64,000 nucleotides of DNA from Streptomyces rubellomurinus (GTDB taxonomy: Bacteria; Actinomycetota; Actinomycetes; Streptomycetales; Streptomycetaceae). Of this stretch, positions 20,879 through 29,086 are shown in pieces. The stretch spans positions 1-64,000 of the forward strand of contig NZ_JZKH01000011.1 in the NCBI RefSeq assembly GCF_000961885.1, in the 5' to 3' direction. The translations under genes were made by a program, and so were the position numbers. How positions within the stretch are numbered: the stretch's first letter is position 1; the number at the start of each line of letters is the position of its first letter. The notes below the pieces were generated by a model. That model searched no databases and was not told the DNA's origin. It saw only the letters and a list, made by a program, of their open reading frames with translations.

Positions 20879-20969
20879 GGGCGGCACCCCCTGCAGTAGG
20901 GGATGCCCGGGGCGCGGGACGGCTATTCCCGGCCGAACCGGCGTGAACCGCGTTTAACCCCTGCTTCGT

Positions 20970-21839
20970 TCACTCCAGGAAGAGCCCGCGCGCCGCCGCC
21001 GACTGCTCGATCGCCTCCAACCGGGCCTCGGCCCCCGGGAGTTCGTCGCACATGGTCTGCAGCAGCACCCGGCCGAGCATCATCGGCGCGCAGGCGGTGT
21101 CGAAGACCAGGCCGGTGCCCACGGCGGCCGGCAGCATCAGGTCGGAGAGCTTGGCGACCGGCGAGAAGACGCTGTCGGCCACGGTCAGCACGGTCAGCCC
21201 GCACTCCCGGGCCACCGCCAGCGCGTCCATCAACTCCCGCGGGTAGCGCGGCAGCGCGAAGCAGAGCAGCGCGCTCGCCCCGGCCGCAGCGGCCTGTTCC
21301 AGCCGGTCGGCGAGCATGCTGCCGCCCTCGTCGAGCAGCCGGATGTCCGGGTGCACCTTGGCGGCGAAGTACGCGAAGCCGCGCGCCTGCGCCGAGGCGG
21401 CCCGCAGGCCGAGCACGGGCAGCGGGCGGGAGGCGGCCAGCAGCCGGGCGGCCCGGATGATCGGCTCGGGGTCGGCGAGCAGCTCGGCGAGGTGGCGCAG
21501 GTGCTCGATCTCGGCGAGCACGGCCTGCTGGTGCTCGTTGCGCACCGCGTCGACCGGGGTCTCCGGCGCGGCCGGCTCGCCCGCGCCGAGTTCGCGCAGC
21601 TGCCGGCGCAGCGCCGGGTAGCCGTCGTACCCGAGCGCGACCGCGAAGCGGGTGACGGACGGCTGGCTCACCCCGGCGAGCTCGGCGACCTCGACGCTGG
21701 ACAGGAACGGCGCCTCGGTGGCGTGCCGGACCAGCGAGTGCGCGATCCGGCGCTGGGTCGGCGTCAGCCGACGGCCCTCGAACAGCTGGAGCAGCCGGGC
21801 GGAGGGGCCGACGGTGCCGGCCTCGTCGGTGGCGGTCAT
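20970..21839 (-). CDS. RpiR/MurR family transcriptional regulator
   Basis: A 289-residue regulator: N-terminal RpiR helix-turn-helix (residues 15-90, SSVEVAELAGVSQPSVTRFA) and a C-terminal SIS sugar-isomerase-like domain (about 120-265). SIS domains usually bind phosphosugars. Its place between hutU and hutH suggests it controls histidine use, but no direct evidence exists in the sequence. The 234-base region to the next, divergent gene holds its promoter. Confidence 0.85.
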   Translation of the reverse strand: MTATDEAGTVGPSARLLQLFEGRRLTPTQRRIAHSLVRHATEAPFLSSVEVAELAGVSQPSVTRFAVALGYDGYPALRRQLRELGAGEPAAPETPVDAVRNEHQQAVLAEIEHLRHLAELLADPEPIIRAARLLAASRPLPVLGLRAASAQARGFAYFAAKVHPDIRLLDEGGSMLADRLEQAAAAGASALLCFALPRYPRELMDALAVARECGLTVLTVADSVFSPVAKLSDLMLPAAVGTGLVFDTACAPMMLGRVLLQTMCDELPGAEARLEAIEQSAAARGLFLE

Positions 21840-22073
21840 CAGCGGTACCTCCGGATGCAGCGGTTCGGACGACGACTGTGCAGCAGCACGTCCCCGGTGG
21901 CAAAAACGTCTCGTACGACGGGACGTCCGGCGGGACGCCCCGAGGACCGGACCGTACACGCCCGCACGCTCCCGCACCGCCTCTCGGGGTGACCCTGATT
22001 TCTCCCTGATCCCGCCCGGATTCCCCCCGCGAACGGATGGACCGGGCCCGGCGGCGGCGCCACGCTGGTGGGC

Positions 22074-22496
22074 ATGGACACTCGCCAGGACGAACTGCGG
22101 CGCGACCTCGACGCCACCCTCCAGGCCCGCAAGGAGCTGGGCAAGGAGTACGAGGACGAGCTGGTCGATTCCTTCATGAAGCGCCTCGACTCCCGACTGG
22201 ACGCCCGGGTCGAGAACGCGGTCGCCGACCGGATGGACGACATCGGCCCCTCGTACCGGCGCCACCACGACCGCCCGCGCCGCGGCGGCTGGGGCCAGGG
22301 CCGGTCCGGGAACCGGCTCGCGGTGGTCTCGCTGGCCCTCGGCATCCCGCTGAGCGCGATCGCGGGCAGCCCCGAGAGCGGTGGCTTCGCGGGGCTGCTG
22401 GTCTGCTGGGCGGGCATCGTCGGGGTCAACTTCGCCGCCGCGCTGGGCAACCGGCTGAACCGCGAGGAGCGCCGGCCGCGGAGCGACTGGGACTGA
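22074..22496 (+). CDS. Hypothetical protein with a C-terminal membrane hairpin
   Basis: A 140-residue protein. Residues 1-60 are charged and helical, a likely coiled coil (QDELRRDLDATLQARKELG). A basic linker follows, then two short hydrophobic segments at about 82-95 and 103-125 (GLLVCWAGIVGVNFAAALG). The arrangement is common for streptomycete integral membrane proteins of unknown function. The ATG at 22074 is used; a GTG six bases upstream is equally possible. Confidence 0.65.
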   Translation: MDTRQDELRRDLDATLQARKELGKEYEDELVDSFMKRLDSRLDARVENAVADRMDDIGPSYRRHHDRPRRGGWGQGRSGNRLAVVSLALGIPLSAIAGSPESGGFAGLLVCWAGIVGVNFAAALGNRLNREERRPRSDWD

Positions 22497-22523
22497 GCCC
22501 GGTCCCCCGCGGCCGGCTCGCCG

Positions 22524-24107
22524 TCAGGCCAGCGGGCCGGTGACCTGCTCCACCGCGCGCACCAAGGCGCCGGAGGCGACCAGCGCCGCGGCGGCCTCCA
22601 GGTCCGGCGAGAGGAAGCGGTCGCGGCCGGCGCCGCCGACCCCGGCCTCCCGGGCGGCGGCGACCGCGGCCGCCGTCGCCGGGGCCGGCCGGCCGGTGCC
22701 GTCCGCCTGCTGGCGGATCTCCAGCGCGCGGGCCGCGGCGGTGAGCTCGACGGCGAGGATGCGGGCCAGGTTGTCGACCGCCTGGCGCAGCTTGCGGGCC
22801 GCCGACCAGCCCATCGACACGTGGTCCTCCTGCATCGCCGAGGAGGGGATCGAGTCGACCGAGGCCGGGACGGCGAGCCGCTTGTTCTCGCTGACCAGCG
22901 CGGCCTGGGTGTACTGGGCGATCATCAGGCCGGAGTCCACGCCCGGGTCGTCGGCCAGGAAGGCCGGCAGGCCGTGCGAGCGGGCCTTGTCGAGCAGCCG
23001 GTCGGTGCGGCGCTCGGAGATCGAGCCGAGGTCGGCGGCGGCGATGGCGAGGAAGTCCAGCACGTAGGCGACCGGGGCGCCGTGGAAGTTGCCGTTGGAC
23101 TCCACCCGGCCGTCCGGCAGGACCACCGGGTTGTCCACCGAGGCGGCCAGCTCGCGCGAGGCGACCAGCTGGGCGTGCGCCAGGGTGTCGCGGCCGGCGC
23201 CGGCGACCTGCGGGGCGCAGCGGATCGAGTACGCGTCCTGGACGCGCGGCGCGTCGTCCTGGTGGTGGCCGGTGAGGCCGGAGCCCTTGAGCACGGCCAG
23301 CATGTTGGCGGCGCTGAGCGCCTGGCCCGGGTGCGGGCGGATCGGGGCGTGCAGCTCGGGGGCGAGCACCTTGTCGGTGCCGAGCAGCGCCTCCAGGCTC
23401 ATCGCGGCGGTGATGTCGGCGGTGGTGAACAGCCGCTGCAGGTCGGCGATGGCCATCACCAGCATGCCGAGCATGCCGTCGGTGCCGTTGATGAGGGCCA
23501 GGCCCTCCTTCTCCAGCAGCTCGACCGGCTCGATCCCCGCTGCGGCGAGCAGCTCGGCGACGGGCTTCTCCACGCCGTCCGGGCCGGTGGCGGTGCCCTC
23601 GCCCATGAGGACGAGCGCGCAGTGCGACAGCGGCGCCAGGTCGCCGGAGCAGCCGAGGGAGCCGAACTCGCGGACGACCGGGGTGATGCCGGCGTTGAGC
23701 ACGGCGGCCATGGTCTGCGCGACCAGCGGCCGTACGCCGGTACGGCCGGAGGCGAGCGTCTTCATCCGCAGGAACATGAGCGCGCGAACCACCTCGCGCT
23801 CGACCGCCGGGCCCATCCCGGCCGCGTGCGAGCGGACCAGCGAGCGCTGCAGCTGGGCGCGCAGCTCGGGGCTGATGTGCCGGACGGCGAGCGCGCCGAA
23901 GCCGGTGGAGACGCCGTAGACGGGGCGCGGCTCGGCCGCGAGGGCGTCGATCCGCGCGCGGGCGGCCGCCATCTCGGCGAGCGCGTCGGGACCGATCTCG
24001 ACCCGGGCGTTGCCCCGGGCGACGGCCAGCACGTCCTCCGCGGCGACGTCGGCCTTGCCGACCAGGACCAGCGGAGCGTCGGGGGCCACAGCACTGTGCA
24101 TATCCAT
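22524..24107 (-). CDS. hutH: Histidine ammonia-lyase
   Basis: First step of histidine catabolism: non-oxidative deamination to urocanate using the self-made MIO group. The 527-residue protein has YGVSTGFGALA, the MIO segment GSLGCSGDLAPLSH (C153-S154-G155), and QEDHVSMG near the C-terminus. The triad is CSG rather than the textbook ASG. Several in-frame ATGs cluster at the start and no clear Shine-Dalgarno is seen. It is downstream of the glycosyltransferase on the same strand, 108 bases away. Confidence 0.94.
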   Translation of the reverse strand: MDMHSAVAPDAPLVLVGKADVAAEDVLAVARGNARVEIGPDALAEMAAARARIDALAAEPRPVYGVSTGFGALAVRHISPELRAQLQRSLVRSHAAGMGPAVEREVVRALMFLRMKTLASGRTGVRPLVAQTMAAVLNAGITPVVREFGSLGCSGDLAPLSHCALVLMGEGTATGPDGVEKPVAELLAAAGIEPVELLEKEGLALINGTDGMLGMLVMAIADLQRLFTTADITAAMSLEALLGTDKVLAPELHAPIRPHPGQALSAANMLAVLKGSGLTGHHQDDAPRVQDAYSIRCAPQVAGAGRDTLAHAQLVASRELAASVDNPVVLPDGRVESNGNFHGAPVAYVLDFLAIAAADLGSISERRTDRLLDKARSHGLPAFLADDPGVDSGLMIAQYTQAALVSENKRLAVPASVDSIPSSAMQEDHVSMGWSAARKLRQAVDNLARILAVELTAAARALEIRQQADGTGRPAPATAAAVAAAREAGVGGAGRDRFLSPDLEAAAALVASGALVRAVEQVTGPLA

Positions 24108-24215
24108 ATGCATCATCACATCAGGTGAATGAAGATATGACAACAGGTGTTCGTCATTCGGATTCTCCGACCCCGCGGCCCGCGCCGCACCCCCGGCCGC
24201 CGCCACCGGCCCCGA

Positions 24216-25406
24216 CTACCCCCTCAGCTCGGCCTCGATCAGGTCCGCGGCCCGCCGGGTGCCGCCCTCGGCCCGGCCCGCGGCGGACAGCTCCGCCAGC
24301 CGTCCGGGCACCGCCGGGTCGCCGACCAGCTCCAGCAGCGCCGCGCGCAGCGCCTGCGCGGTGGCCTGCTCGGTGTCCAGCCGGCGGGCGACGCCGAGGC
24401 CCACCAGGGCGTCCGCGTTGGCGAACTGGTCGGCCGCCTGCGGCACCGCGATCATCGGCACGGCGTGGAACAGCCCCTCGCTGGAGCCGCCCATGCCCGC
24501 GTGGGTGACGAAGGCGTCCGCCTGGGAGAGCACCGACAGCTGCGGCACCCACCGGTGCACCTCGACGCTGCCCGGCACCTCGCCGAGCTCGGCCGGGTCG
24601 GTGTGCTTGCCGATCTGGAGCACGACGCGCCAGCCCGGCAGGTCGCCGAAGGCCTCCACGCAGGCCCGGTAGAAGGCGGGCCGGTGGGTGAAGGCCGAGC
24701 CGAGCGAGACCAGGAGCACCTTCTCGGCGTCCGCCGGGCGCTCCCACCGGCCCTGGTGGGCGCGGTCGCCGAAGCAGGGCCCGACGAAGCTGACGCGCCG
24801 CCCGTCGACCCGGTCGGCGTGGGGCTGCAGGGCGCGCGGGACGAGCGCGATGCACCGCTCGGGCCGGTTCTTGAAGGCCTCCACGTCGCGCTCCACCGCG
24901 CCGGCCCGGGCCAGCCAGTCGGCGAACCGGCGGTAGTGCTCGGGGCCGCCGGGGCCGCTGCGGATCGCCTCGAAGACCGCGGCCAGGTCCTCCTCGATGC
25001 CCTCCCAGCCGACGAAGCTGGAGGACAGCTGCACCACCGGCACGCCCAGCCGCTCGCCGAGCGCCCGGCCGGCGAAGCCCGCGATGTCGTAGAGCACCAG
25101 GTCGGGGCGGTCGTCCTCGAAGGCCGCCAGCAGGGCGGACCACATCGACAGCGTGTCGTCCAGGAACACGTCCTGGATCGCCACCGGCTCCTCCGGCCAG
25201 CCGGCCGGGTCGTCGGCGAGCGGCAGCCTGGTCCGGTACGGGACGAAGGCCGCGCCGGTGGACTCGACGACCTCCCGGAAGGACGGGTCGTTGACGTAGC
25301 TGACCCGGTGGCCGCGGGCGACCAGCTCGGCGATCACCGCGAGGCTGGGGTTGACGTGCCCGTGGGCCGGGACGGAGACCATCAGGATGTGTGCGGGGCG
25401 GTTCAC
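24216..25406 (-). CDS. MGT family (macrolide-type) glycosyltransferase
   Basis: A 396-residue GT-B fold enzyme. ILMVSVPAHGHVNPSLAVI holds the catalytic His region, and FVTHAGMGGSSEGLFHAVP plus PQAADQFANA form the UDP-sugar binding C-domain. This family includes enzymes that glucosylate and inactivate macrolides, and antibiotic tailoring enzymes. GTG 25406 has GGAGG 6 bases upstream. It is divergent from a TetR gene across two operator palindromes, suggesting induction by its own acceptor. The substrate is unknown. Confidence 0.87.
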   Translation of the reverse strand: MNRPAHILMVSVPAHGHVNPSLAVIAELVARGHRVSYVNDPSFREVVESTGAAFVPYRTRLPLADDPAGWPEEPVAIQDVFLDDTLSMWSALLAAFEDDRPDLVLYDIAGFAGRALGERLGVPVVQLSSSFVGWEGIEEDLAAVFEAIRSGPGGPEHYRRFADWLARAGAVERDVEAFKNRPERCIALVPRALQPHADRVDGRRVSFVGPCFGDRAHQGRWERPADAEKVLLVSLGSAFTHRPAFYRACVEAFGDLPGWRVVLQIGKHTDPAELGEVPGSVEVHRWVPQLSVLSQADAFVTHAGMGGSSEGLFHAVPMIAVPQAADQFANADALVGLGVARRLDTEQATAQALRAALLELVGDPAVPGRLAELSAAGRAEGGTRRAADLIEAELRG

Positions 25407-25428
25407 GGGCACCTCCGGGGACGGCGAA

Positions 25429-25483
25429 TGAGACGAGACGTTGCGTCTCGCCGGGTCACGACAAGACGATACGTCTCGTCTCA
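25429..25483. promoter_or_regulatory. Double operator between the glycosyltransferase and TetR genes
   Basis: A perfect 12-bp inverted repeat, TGAGACGAGACG (25429-25440) and CGTCTCGTCTCA (25472-25483), encloses two smaller palindromes: CGAGACG-TTG-CGTCTCG (25434-25450) and AGACG-ATA-CGTCT (25464-25476), 28 bases centre to centre. Both genes start within 25 bases of the block. This is the layout of a TetR autoregulated divergent pair. Confidence 0.75.
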
Positions 25484-25505
25484 CCGATCCGCATAGACTT
25501 TTCCC

Positions 25506-26126
25506 ATGGCCACCAGATCCGCCCCCGACCCCGCCCGCCGCAGCGAACGCGCCCGCGCCGCCGTCCTCGCCGCCGCCACCGAGCTCGTCGCCGAAGTCGG
25601 CTACGGCAAGCTCACCATCGAGGCGATCGCCGCCCGGGCCGGCGTCGGCAAGCAGACCATCTACCGGTGGTGGCCCTCCAAGGGCGCCGTCGTCTTCGAC
25701 GCCTTCCTCGCCGCCAACGAGAGCGGGGGCGGCCTCGCCCTCCCCGACACCGGCGACCTCGCCGCCGACCTGCGCGCCGTCCTGCGCCCCACCAGCGACG
25801 AACTCGCCGACCCGGCCGCCGACCTCACCTACCGCGCGATCACCGCCGAGATCCTCAACGACCCCGCCCTGCGCGCCGAATACCGCACCCGGCTGCTCGA
25901 CCCGCTGCTCGCCGTCACCCGCGACCGCCTCCGCAGCGCCCGCGACGCCGGCCAGATCGCCCCCGACACCGACCTCGACCTCGCCGTCGAACTCGTCTAC
26001 GGCCCGATCCACTACCGCTGGCTGCACCAACTCGGCCCGCTCACCCACGAGCACGCGGACCGGCTGGTCGACGCCGCCCTGCACGCCCTCAACCCACCCG
26101 CCACGAACGACCGTTCGGGCCGCTGA
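25506..26126 (+). CDS. TetR family transcriptional repressor
   Basis: A 206-residue regulator. Residues 10-60 are the TetR helix-turn-helix (LTIEAIAARAGVGKQTIYRWW); the C-terminal domain resembles the TetR_C_11 type (AEILNDPALRAEYRTRLLDP). The ATG at 26 bases from the operator block implies autorepression. It most likely controls the divergent glycosyltransferase gene and senses that enzyme's small-molecule acceptor. Confidence 0.9.
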   Translation: MATRSAPDPARRSERARAAVLAAATELVAEVGYGKLTIEAIAARAGVGKQTIYRWWPSKGAVVFDAFLAANESGGGLALPDTGDLAADLRAVLRPTSDELADPAADLTYRAITAEILNDPALRAEYRTRLLDPLLAVTRDRLRSARDAGQIAPDTDLDLAVELVYGPIHYRWLHQLGPLTHEHADRLVDAALHALNPPATNDRSGR

Positions 26127-26281
26127 CGGCCAACCTCCCCGGCGCTGCGAGAAGTTCACCTCCCGACCCCGGCGAGACCCGTGCCCGGCGGGCCGCCCGG
26201 GGCTATCCTGGAGCGGTGGGGCCCGGGTGCCGATCCCGGCAGAACCCGGGGGAACCAACACAACGGTCGTCCGGGGGGCCC

Positions 26282-26773
26282 GTGTCGAACGAAGAAGCGG
26301 TCAAGACCGCCTGGCAGATCCATGGTGCGCTGACCGAGGTGACCGGCAGGGTCGACTCCAAGGCCTCCTTCGCGCTCACCATCGAGTCCGCCGCACTGGG
26401 CGCCATCGTCGCCCTGTCCGGCACCGGCACCACCCTCGGCCGTACCTCCGGCGGACTCCCCGCGACGGCCTTCTGGCTCGGCGTCGCCGTCCTCGCCCTG
26501 GCCGCCGTCGCCGCCGTCTCGGTCGTCGTGCCGCGCGGCGAGGGCAAACGGCCGAGCGACCCGCCGAACTACGTCTACTACGGCCAGCTCCGGCACTGGA
26601 CCCCCGACCGGCTCGCCGACGAACTGCGGGACACCGACCTGCTGCCCGTGCTCAGCCGGCAACTCGTCGAGATGAGCCGGATCATCTGGGTCAAGGACCG
26701 CCGGGTCCGGCAGTCCCTGCTGCTCGCCGTGGTGGGCTGCGGCCTGGTCGCCCTGGCCGGACTGCTGGGATGA
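26282..26773 (+). CDS. Pycsar-type transmembrane effector candidate (PycTM-like)
   Basis: A 163-residue membrane protein. WQIHGALTEVTGRVDSKAS (11-29, with the D25-x-K27 pair) leads into hydrophobic segments at about 29-48, 61-84 and 145-163; the cytoplasmic part contains YYGQLRHWTPDRLADELR and ISR/MSRIIWVK-like helices. This pattern matches, from memory, the 'Pycsar system effector family' of actinobacteria, in which a cyclic pyrimidine nucleotide triggers membrane disruption. GTG 26282 follows a run of G. It overlaps the cNMP-binding gene by ATGA. The assignment to that family is recognition, not a search result. Confidence 0.65.
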   Translation: MSNEEAVKTAWQIHGALTEVTGRVDSKASFALTIESAALGAIVALSGTGTTLGRTSGGLPATAFWLGVAVLALAAVAAVSVVVPRGEGKRPSDPPNYVYYGQLRHWTPDRLADELRDTDLLPVLSRQLVEMSRIIWVKDRRVRQSLLLAVVGCGLVALAGLLG

Positions 26774-27474
26774 CCACCGCCGGACGGGCCCCGGGCGGCC
26801 GTCCGCCGTTCTGGCAGCTCCTCGACGCCGGGGCCCGGCAACGGCTGCGCGCCTCCGCCCGCCCGGTCGACTACCCGGCGGGCGCCGCCCTCCTCCAGCA
26901 GCACGAACGCTCCGACCACCTGCTGGTGATCGAGCGCGGCTGCGTGAAGGTCCTGGTCGAATCCGGCGGCGGCTACCGCGCGATCCTCGCCATCCGGGGC
27001 CCCGGCGACCTGCTCGGCGAACAGGCCGGCCTCGACGGCGGCTCCCGCTCGGCCACCCTGCACGCCCTCACCGACGTCACCGCGCTGCACATCCCGCTCA
27101 GCCGGTTCGGCGCCGTCAAACAGGCCGACCCGGCCGTCGCGCACGCCCTCCAGCAGGTGCTCTCCGGCCGGCTGCGGGAGGCCGACCAGCAGCGCGCGGC
27201 CACCGGCTCGGCGGTCGCCCGCCCCCGACTGGCCGCGCTGCTGCTCGAACTCGCCGACCGCTACGGCACCCGGGCCCCCACCGGCGAGGTGCGGATCGCG
27301 CTGCCGCTCTCCCAGGACGACCTCGCCGGGCTCGTGCTCAGCTCCCGGCGGACCGTCAACCGGCTGCTGGAGGAGTGGCGGGAGGCCGGCTGGCTGCGCA
27401 CCGGCCGCCTGGTCATCGAGCTGCACCGGCCGGAGGCGCTGGCGCGGCTGGCCCGCGGCGAGGGGGCACCGTAG
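26770..27474 (+). CDS. Crp/Fnr family cyclic-nucleotide-binding regulator
   Basis: A 234-residue protein with an N-terminal cNMP-binding beta-roll (residues 14-125) and a C-terminal Crp winged helix (155-225; LSQDDLAGLVLSSRRTVNRL). The phosphate-binding cassette keeps G83-E84 and R93-S94-A95-T96, so it should bind a cyclic nucleotide. It is coupled to the PycTM-like gene by a 4-base overlap and is not the main chromosomal Crp by context. It may sense the product of the cyclase at 35042-35800. Only 10 bases separate it from the convergent kinase gene, with no terminator. Confidence 0.85.
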   Translation: MTTAGRAPGGRPPFWQLLDAGARQRLRASARPVDYPAGAALLQQHERSDHLLVIERGCVKVLVESGGGYRAILAIRGPGDLLGEQAGLDGGSRSATLHALTDVTALHIPLSRFGAVKQADPAVAHALQQVLSGRLREADQQRAATGSAVARPRLAALLLELADRYGTRAPTGEVRIALPLSQDDLAGLVLSSRRTVNRLLEEWREAGWLRTGRLVIELHRPEALARLARGEGAP

Positions 27475-27484
27475 GGTCCGTGCG

Positions 27485-29086
27485 TCAGATGCCCGTCTCC
27501 TCGCGCTGCGCCAGCCCGTACCGGGCCGCGATCGGGTTCCAGGCGTTGACGAAGGCCTTCTTGGCGGCGGTCGCCGCGTCGCTCTGCCGGGACGCCTCGT
27601 CGTGTTCCGGAGTGTCGGGATTCGCCGTTCCGGTGCATCCGACCTGGGTGTCCGCCCAGCGCGCGAACGCCTGGTCGGCCAGCGCCGAGGACTTCCAGGC
27701 CTGCTGGAGCTGGGCGGACAGCACCGCCGGCAGGGCCGAGGTGTCGAGATTCTGCAGACGGGTGACCAGGGCGTTCCGGTCCCCCGCCGCCCCGCGGAGC
27801 ACCTGCGCGTCATAGCTGACGTTCCCGCACGAGCCGACGTCGTCGACCGCGCCGGAGATGGCCGTTCGGGTGCTGCTGCTACTGCCCAGCAGGACGTCGA
27901 GCGCCCTCGCCTGGGCCCCGGGGTCGGGCGGAACGACGCCGCCGCCCGTCGTACCGCCACCGCCGGTGCCGCCGGTCGGAGGCCGGTACGGCGTGGCGTA
28001 GGGCGTGGAGTAGGGCGTCCGGGACGAGGGGGTCGAGCGGTCGGCGTCGGCGTGGTCCTTGAGCGCCGAAACCCCCTGGACGCCACCCCAGACGAGCACG
28101 ACGGCCAACAGCAGCCCGGCCAGCACCTTGCCCGGCCCCGGCGGGCTGTCCGGCGTCGACGGCCCCGGCGTGCCGGACTGTCCCGACGCGCCCGGCGGAC
28201 TCGGTGGCGCGATCGTCCAGTCCGGCCCGTCCGGCCCGGCCGGAGGCGTCCGAAGGTCCGTGATGGCCCGCAGCAACGGCCCTTCCCACGCCGCGGGTTC
28301 GGGCCGCCCGGCGGGATCCCTCCCGAGCGCGGCGTCGGCGAGCCGGCCGAGGTCCGGCGAGAGCGCGGCGACCACCCCGGTGTCCCGGCCGTCCTGCTCC
28401 CCGGCGAGCAGCCGGACCACCAGCAGACCGAACTTGTACGCGTCCCCGCGCTCGGTGGCCTGCGGTTCGCCCTCGGGCAGGCTCCAGTCCGGGGTCTCCG
28501 CCTGCTTGAGCGCGTCCCGGCCCCGCACCCGCATCGCGTCGCAGTCGATCAGGAAGCAGCCGGGCTCCGCGCCGAGCCGGAACAGCACGTTCTTCGGCGA
28601 GAGGTCGCCCACCACGACGCCGAGCCGGTGCAGGCCGGCCAGGGTCCGGGAGAGGTCGAGCAGCAGCTGGAGCCGCTGCTCGTCGCTGATCGCGATCCCC
28701 ACCCGGTTCAGGTAGCCCTCGTTGTTCAGCAGGAACTGGAAGCCGGCGAGGGTCCGGCCGGTGTGCGGCGAGGTGAGGAAGAAGTCGTCCGGGACGAGGC
28801 GCATCAGGATGCCGCAGCGGCCCCGGTCGTCCAGCACCACGGCGGCCGGCCAGGCCAGCCGCTCGCACAGCCAGCGCCCGGCGGCGTCGGCCAGCCCGGG
28901 CACGAACTCGACCATCGCGTCCAGCGCCGGGCCGTCCAACTCGCCCCGGCAGGCGGCGGAGTACTCCTTGTACGCCATCGGCCACTCGCCGTTGATCAGC
29001 CGGCCGGGCAGGTCCCAGACGGTGCCCTGGCCGCCCTGGCCGAGCTTGTCGCCCCTGGTCAGCCGCTCGACCCGGATCGCGGTCAC
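27485..29086 (-). CDS. Membrane-anchored protein kinase of a TerY-type triad
   Basis: A 533-residue kinase-like protein. The glycine loop is LGQGGQGTV (15-23), ATP lysine K40, catalytic loop GDLSPKNVLF (D161, K165, N166), and metal-binding FLIDCDAM (D181). The classical HRD is replaced by GDLSPKN, as in several bacterial stress kinases. A single TM helix at about 321-339 is followed by an external C-terminal domain of about 190 residues with two cysteines. GTG 29086 overlaps the phosphatase stop. It is the last gene of the six-gene operon; with the PP2C and vWA genes it forms the TerY-P triad. Confidence 0.8.
   Translation of the reverse strand: MTAIRVERLTRGDKLGQGGQGTVWDLPGRLINGEWPMAYKEYSAACRGELDGPALDAMVEFVPGLADAAGRWLCERLAWPAAVVLDDRGRCGILMRLVPDDFFLTSPHTGRTLAGFQFLLNNEGYLNRVGIAISDEQRLQLLLDLSRTLAGLHRLGVVVGDLSPKNVLFRLGAEPGCFLIDCDAMRVRGRDALKQAETPDWSLPEGEPQATERGDAYKFGLLVVRLLAGEQDGRDTGVVAALSPDLGRLADAALGRDPAGRPEPAAWEGPLLRAITDLRTPPAGPDGPDWTIAPPSPPGASGQSGTPGPSTPDSPPGPGKVLAGLLLAVVLVWGGVQGVSALKDHADADRSTPSSRTPYSTPYATPYRPPTGGTGGGGTTGGGVVPPDPGAQARALDVLLGSSSSTRTAISGAVDDVGSCGNVSYDAQVLRGAAGDRNALVTRLQNLDTSALPAVLSAQLQQAWKSSALADQAFARWADTQVGCTGTANPDTPEHDEASRQSDAATAAKKAFVNAWNPIAARYGLAQREETGI
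27986..28021. repeat. In-frame 12-bp tandem repeat in the kinase gene
   Basis: Three 12-base units (27986-27997, 27998-28009, 28010-28021) with the consensus GTAGGGCGTGGA encode TPYSTPYATPY just outside the membrane helix of the kinase. The threonine/tyrosine-rich linker length may vary between strains. Confidence 0.75.

Noticed and set aside
25441..26700. The 5' part of a long frame ending at the Crp/Fnr gene
   Set aside because: Residues before ATG 26770 are proline/arginine-rich nonsense from the TetR and PycTM-like genes in another frame.
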